Source: Sphagnum compactum (Eukaryota > Bryophyta > Sphagnopsida > Sphagnales). From it: a stretch of 64,000 nt of DNA. Both the position numbers and the translations under genes were made by a program. Positions 59,901 through 64,000 of this stretch are shown here, one piece after another. The DNA lies in contig OZ234497.1 in assembly GCA_965153455.1 (NCBI GenBank), positions 16,795,872 through 16,859,871 of the forward strand, written 5' to 3'. The notes below the pieces were generated by a model. It was not told where the DNA came from. It saw only the letters and a program-made list of their open reading frames with translations, and did no database searches. How positions within the stretch are numbered: the first letter of the stretch is position 1; each line of letters begins with the position of its first letter.

Positions 59901-60779
59901 TTCATTTTGGTTTTTGAATTGTAGCTAGTACTTCCCCTTTCCCTTTCTTGGTTGTGCAGGTTGGGAATGTGGAGTACTCAATTGCCAAGCTCCATACTAG
60001 GTTTGGTAAGTTTTTTTTTTCATTTTTTAAGTGTTTTTTTCTCAAGTTTAAAAAAAAAGTTTTTGGTGGTTTTCATTTTTCAAATTTCTATTCAAGTAAA
60101 TTTGTATGTGTGTTTGCAAAAATTGCAAAGATTGTTATAATTGGAAAATTAATCAAAAAAATTAAAAAACTTATTCCTTCGACCTTTCCTATTGTACAAT
60201 GACCAAAGAAAAAAATGAATGAAAAATTGAATTAATTTTTTAAACCTTCAACCCCAAACCTTTTACCTTAATCCTTTTATTTGTAAATGATTTTTATTTT
60301 TATTTGTAATTATTTATAAATGTTTTTTCATTTGCCTCCTTTTTTGATATTATTGTTTGATTTATTTCTATATTGTTTGGTAGAATAAAAGTTGTTTTTA
60401 TTCTCTCCATCTTACATGATAATAATCAAGTGAAAATTGTTAATGGATTAATCTTCTGAAAATGAAACGAAGTCAATGCAAATGAAACGTGTGAAATTTA
60501 TATGAATGATATGATGGATGAAACATTTGAAGAGAACCCAATTGTGCAAATTGAAATAAGCAGGAATCTACAAGGTCAAAATGAATAAAACATAATGTAT
60601 AATAACATTAAAAAAATTACATGTTCAAAGAATATTTTGGAAACTTCATGGAAGAACTTCATTATGTTGGCCATTTTATTGTGTAAATGATAATATACAT
60701 GTGGATCTTGAGAATCCATAGATAATGTGTTATATATTTTATCATAAAAATCAAATTAATGCCATAAATCCAAGAACAC

Positions 60780-63185
60780 ATGCCAAAAGAGGGTTAATTT
60801 CATAATTTAGAACAAATGGAATAACATCTTTAGAAAAACATGTCAATGCAGATGATGGTCTACTTGTCAAAATATTTGAGGAAGAAGTAAACAATTTGTT
60901 GAGAGGAAAAGAAAAAAGGCAACCATTAAAAAAAGGTCAAATTTGTTTGGAAATTATATTTCCAATTTCTTTGCTACGAAAAAGCCTTTCAAAAAGGATG
61001 ATGTGCAACAAAAGTAGATTTTGGAAGATCTTAGTTTTTTTGTTGCAAAAAATAATTTAATAATGTAATTTGTTGACAATGTGTGGTTGAAACATTTGGT
61101 TTTGCATCTATGTCCAAGTGTTGATTTTCCTTTTAATAAGCAATTTTCATAAGACATATTACCAAGGTTAATGGAGAAAACAAAACAACTTTATGTTCTT
61201 CCAACATTAATAGAATGTCATTTTACAACTGTTAGTTTTGATCTTTGGATGTCTAAAAGGGCTTATGATATATTTGAATTAATCATTAACATTTGATTAC
61301 CAGCCGAAACATGTCATTATTGAACTATTTGAAGCTATAACAACTATAGGGTAGGCCTTGGTTTGAAGTTTAACAAATTTGTTGGAGAAGTATAATTTAA
61401 GAAAAATAATTACTGCTTATGTCAAAGATGAAGGCTTTAACTTCAATGCAATGACCAATGCATTAAAATCAATTGTTAGTTGTGAATTTCTTGGTTTGGA
61501 GGAGAGTTTATAGGGAAGTTGTTTTAGTCATGCTTATTCTAAGGCATGTCAGTATGGCATAATAGATGAAAAAATGTGCATACATCTGAAATATATTTTT
61601 ATTAAATCAACATAAACAAATTTACAAAAGTGCATCACTTGGTCCAAAAACTTTGGGAAGGGTAGGCAAGAATGGGAAAAAACTTGTGTTGAAGTTGGTT
61701 GTGCCCAAGAAATCTAAACACATTAGTGAAAAAATGTATTATTACTTAATTTTAGATGAAATTTAAAGATTTGAACTTGATTTTTTGATATTGTATAATT
61801 GAGTTTTGAACCTAATTTTTCAATATTATTTTGCAGGTGGGTGTAGTTACACTTATGCGTACACAAGGATTTCTAACTGGTTTTTGGTTTTAACAGTTTA
61901 GAAAAAAATAAAGAATTCCAAATGGAATTGCTTTCATATAATGTTATTTTCAATGTATTGGTATATATATTCTAAAACTTTGAAATCATTCTAATGAATG
62001 ACAAATACTTTAAAACATTTTGAAAACATTGTAATCCATGTTTTTAAATAGTCAAAGGATTTGTAAATGGACTTGAATTGTTTGACAATGACATACTTTT
62101 AGCAAATTTTGTGTGTAAACCATATCATAATAATATGATGAAAATTTTAAAATTTTAAAAATATTAAAACAAAACTTTATTCAAAATATTCCAAGAATAT
62201 CCTAAAATAAACACCCAATAAGCAGTCACTCAAGGGGGTGGGTGTAGTTCATGATATCTCATTTGCACTTAGGTTTGCTAATAAACTGTTTCAAAAAACA
62301 TTACGATTTTGAACAACTATTGTGCTTTGCTACAATAGACAAACTATCGTGAAGGTTATTAGATGAGTGCCACCCCTTCTAAAGGCATGTTTCTCGAATT
62401 ATTGTGAATTGTTTTTCTCCCATTGTCATTACCTTTGTTTTAAATCAGTACTGTGGACATTGGCTGCTTAGTGATGCATTGCACTTTACAATTTTTTTGA
62501 GTTTAGAACTGAAAGAAAAGAACGAAAGATGAATATGGTCTTGTTGATGAATTAACTTTGTTAAGTTTTAACATTAGAAAGGAGTTTTGTGGTTTATTAG
62601 ATTCTTTCTTTTTATTCCTAAGGCAATAAAAAGGAAAAAAAACACACAACATGGTTTCCTAATGTTAGATCCCAAGTTTAAAAAGCCTTTGTATAGTATT
62701 GTTGGAAGAAATCATCGATTACTATTTTGTAAGAATATGATAAGGTCTCTATATCCTATGTTGGTAAAATGTAATGAATATTTGCATCCTTTTGTTAGAA
62801 GTTTTGTTAATCAAGATGTTTTTTATCATGATTGCAATTTAGATATTTTTGAGCAAACTGTAAGTACAACGGAACCAATAGAGGAACTTTTGAACATGGA
62901 GTTGCTAAGTTTTAAACGTTACCAAGTAGATGTTGAAGATATCAAATGCCTTTTTCAATGGTGGGATAACATGAAATAATGTTTTCGATCGTTGGTTTCC
63001 TTGAGTGGTAGGTCCTAAGCATTGTTAAATCACAAATTGAAACAAAAAGAATATTTTTGTTAGTAGGAATACTTACTAATCTTAGGAAATGTAAGTTGCA
63101 AGTTGAAAATCTAAAAAAATTAATTTTTATGAATAAAAATTTGTCAAACGACCTTAGAATAGGGGATGTAAATTTTCATCTAATT
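60780..63185 (+). pseudogene. hAT transposase, copy C (most complete)
   Basis: In order: BED-finger remnant (FRTNGITSLEKHVNADDG, about 60800-60860), linker NYFSNFFATKKPFKKDD, the block LHLCPSVDFPFNKQF, TVSFDLWMSKRAYDIFELII, ITAYVKDEGFNFNAMTNALK, then 62650-62975 with FLMLDPKFKKPL, SLYPMLVKCNEYLHPFV, MELLSFKRYQVDVEDI and LFQWWD, and the C-terminal dimerisation region (SQIETKRIFLLVGILTNLRK, LQVENL; 63040-63130). It is broken by stops and frame changes. Inverted repeats at 59186-59218 and 63401-63435 may be its termini. The same family as copies A, B and D. Confidence 0.87.
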
Positions 63186-63189
63186 TAAT

Positions 63190-63960
63190 ATAATTTATTG
63201 AAATGGTGGAGATCTAAAAGAATAGTTAGAGCAAATGGAAGGTGATTTTGAAAGAGATGAAATTCCTGAACTTTAAATGTGTAAAATGACAATTGTTGGC
63301 ACCTTGTCAATGTTATAAAAGAAAATACTTAAATTAAAATTAAAATTATACTATTTTCACACAAAAATAATGATAACTGGTTTGTGAGAACGGGCCAAGG
63401 ATAACCGATTGTTATCAAATTTGTGAAAACTAGTCAATTTTTTTTAAAAAAATGATAACCTGCACTAGCATAAATTTCTTTATCAAAAAATGAATGGAAA
63501 AAAGGTCTAAGTTCTTAAGTTTTTTTTTTGTCGTAACTGGATCGAAAGGTTTAAAAAAAAAAAACCTATATTCAGCCAATATTGGTTTACACTTAAATAA
63601 ATAAATAAATAAGAAATACCAGGTTTTTTTTTCAATTTTGTAAAATAAAAAAATTCACGTTATTTTCCCAAAAAAAAAGAAGACGAATTTTGGATAGACA
63701 AAAATTTCCGAAAATTTCTCCAAGGTTTTTTGGTTGGAAAAAGGACAGAATTTGTCGGGAAAAATCACCGGTATACAGTATATACCCGTCCGGCACTGCT
63801 GAGAACCAACAGACTTTTAGGAACCGGAGGGTATATTCCACACCCAAACCTAGCCCTCTGATTCCAGATTCCACACCAGCCCAACTGGGCGAGAGGACTC
63901 AGTCGATAGAACCGGGGAGCATGTTACAGAATTTTAATACCCGGGAAGTACCCAATACAA
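63190..63960. other. Spacer, right-hand hAT flank
   Basis: Holds a repeated GTTNTCACAAA..TGATAAC-type motif (two copies, 63370-63435). No gene seen. Confidence 0.5.
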
Positions 63961-63970
63961 TATGGCTTAC

Positions 63971-64000
63971 CTTCGCAGAGCTACGGCGACGTGAACGAGG
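63971..64000 (-). other. Possible 3' end of an exon at the window edge
   Basis: On the minus strand a GC-rich stretch ends GCGAAG followed by GTAAGC (63965-63970), a strong plant splice donor. In one frame it reads PRSRRRSSAK. Read on the plus strand the same bases could instead be a splice acceptor (TTACCTTCGCAG). Only 30 bases are visible, so the gene cannot be named. Confidence 0.3.

Noticed and set aside
59379-59924. Four overlapping plus-strand frames rich in Leu, Val and Cys as a membrane protein.
   Set aside because: They are translations of the GTTGTTCATT-type repeat in several frames at once.

Overview
This is nuclear DNA of a land plant. The evidence is two RhoGDI genes of the plant ROP-GTPase type, a seven-exon cytosolic ribosomal protein gene with telo-box motifs at its probable transcription start, a Ty3/gypsy element primed by initiator-tRNA-Met, CACTA elements with 3-bp target duplications, and a PIF/Harbinger transposase of the plant-specific type. 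I cannot name the species. Three host genes in 64 kb, AT-rich spacers and a Helentron-like remnant point to a large, repeat-rich genome, perhaps outside the flowering plants (inference).

Layout. 1-5.9 kb: Ty3/gypsy retrotransposon on the minus strand (inner LTR, PBS, gag, protease, RT, RNase H, start of integrase), cut by the left window edge and broken by five in-frame stops. 6.0-7.0 kb: RhoGDI copy 1 (minus), with a ten-unit minisatellite behind its promoter region. 8.3-15.3 kb: AT-rich spacer. 15.3-19.0 kb: decayed plus-strand Helentron-type remnant (unrecognised, possibly OB-fold protein; OTU-like peptidase; endonuclease) split by two minisatellites. 21.2-22.1 kb: RhoGDI copy 2 (minus), with a GC-rich patch upstream holding a 50-codon ORF that looks like a signal or anchor peptide. 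24-40 kb: transposon graveyard with a perfect 38-bp hairpin, hAT copy A, a CACTA MITE, hAT copy B split by a 2.1-kb CACTA-type insertion, a hAT MITE, a foldback element and a retroelement fragment. 40-47 kb: no recognisable genes. 47.1-49.2 kb: ribosomal protein eL8 (L7a), minus. 50-64 kb: satellite, HARBI1-like transposase remnant (minus), inverted partner of a repeat at 24.8 kb, hAT fragment D (plus), plant-type Harbinger remnant (plus), hAT copy C (plus), and a possible exon at the right edge.

The host genes are housekeeping or signalling: eL8 is a 60S subunit protein and RhoGDI keeps prenylated ROP GTPases soluble and inactive. The two RhoGDI genes are same-strand duplicates about 14 kb apart. 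All other coding signal is transposon-derived and mutated. Calls rest on reading motifs by eye; no searches were run.
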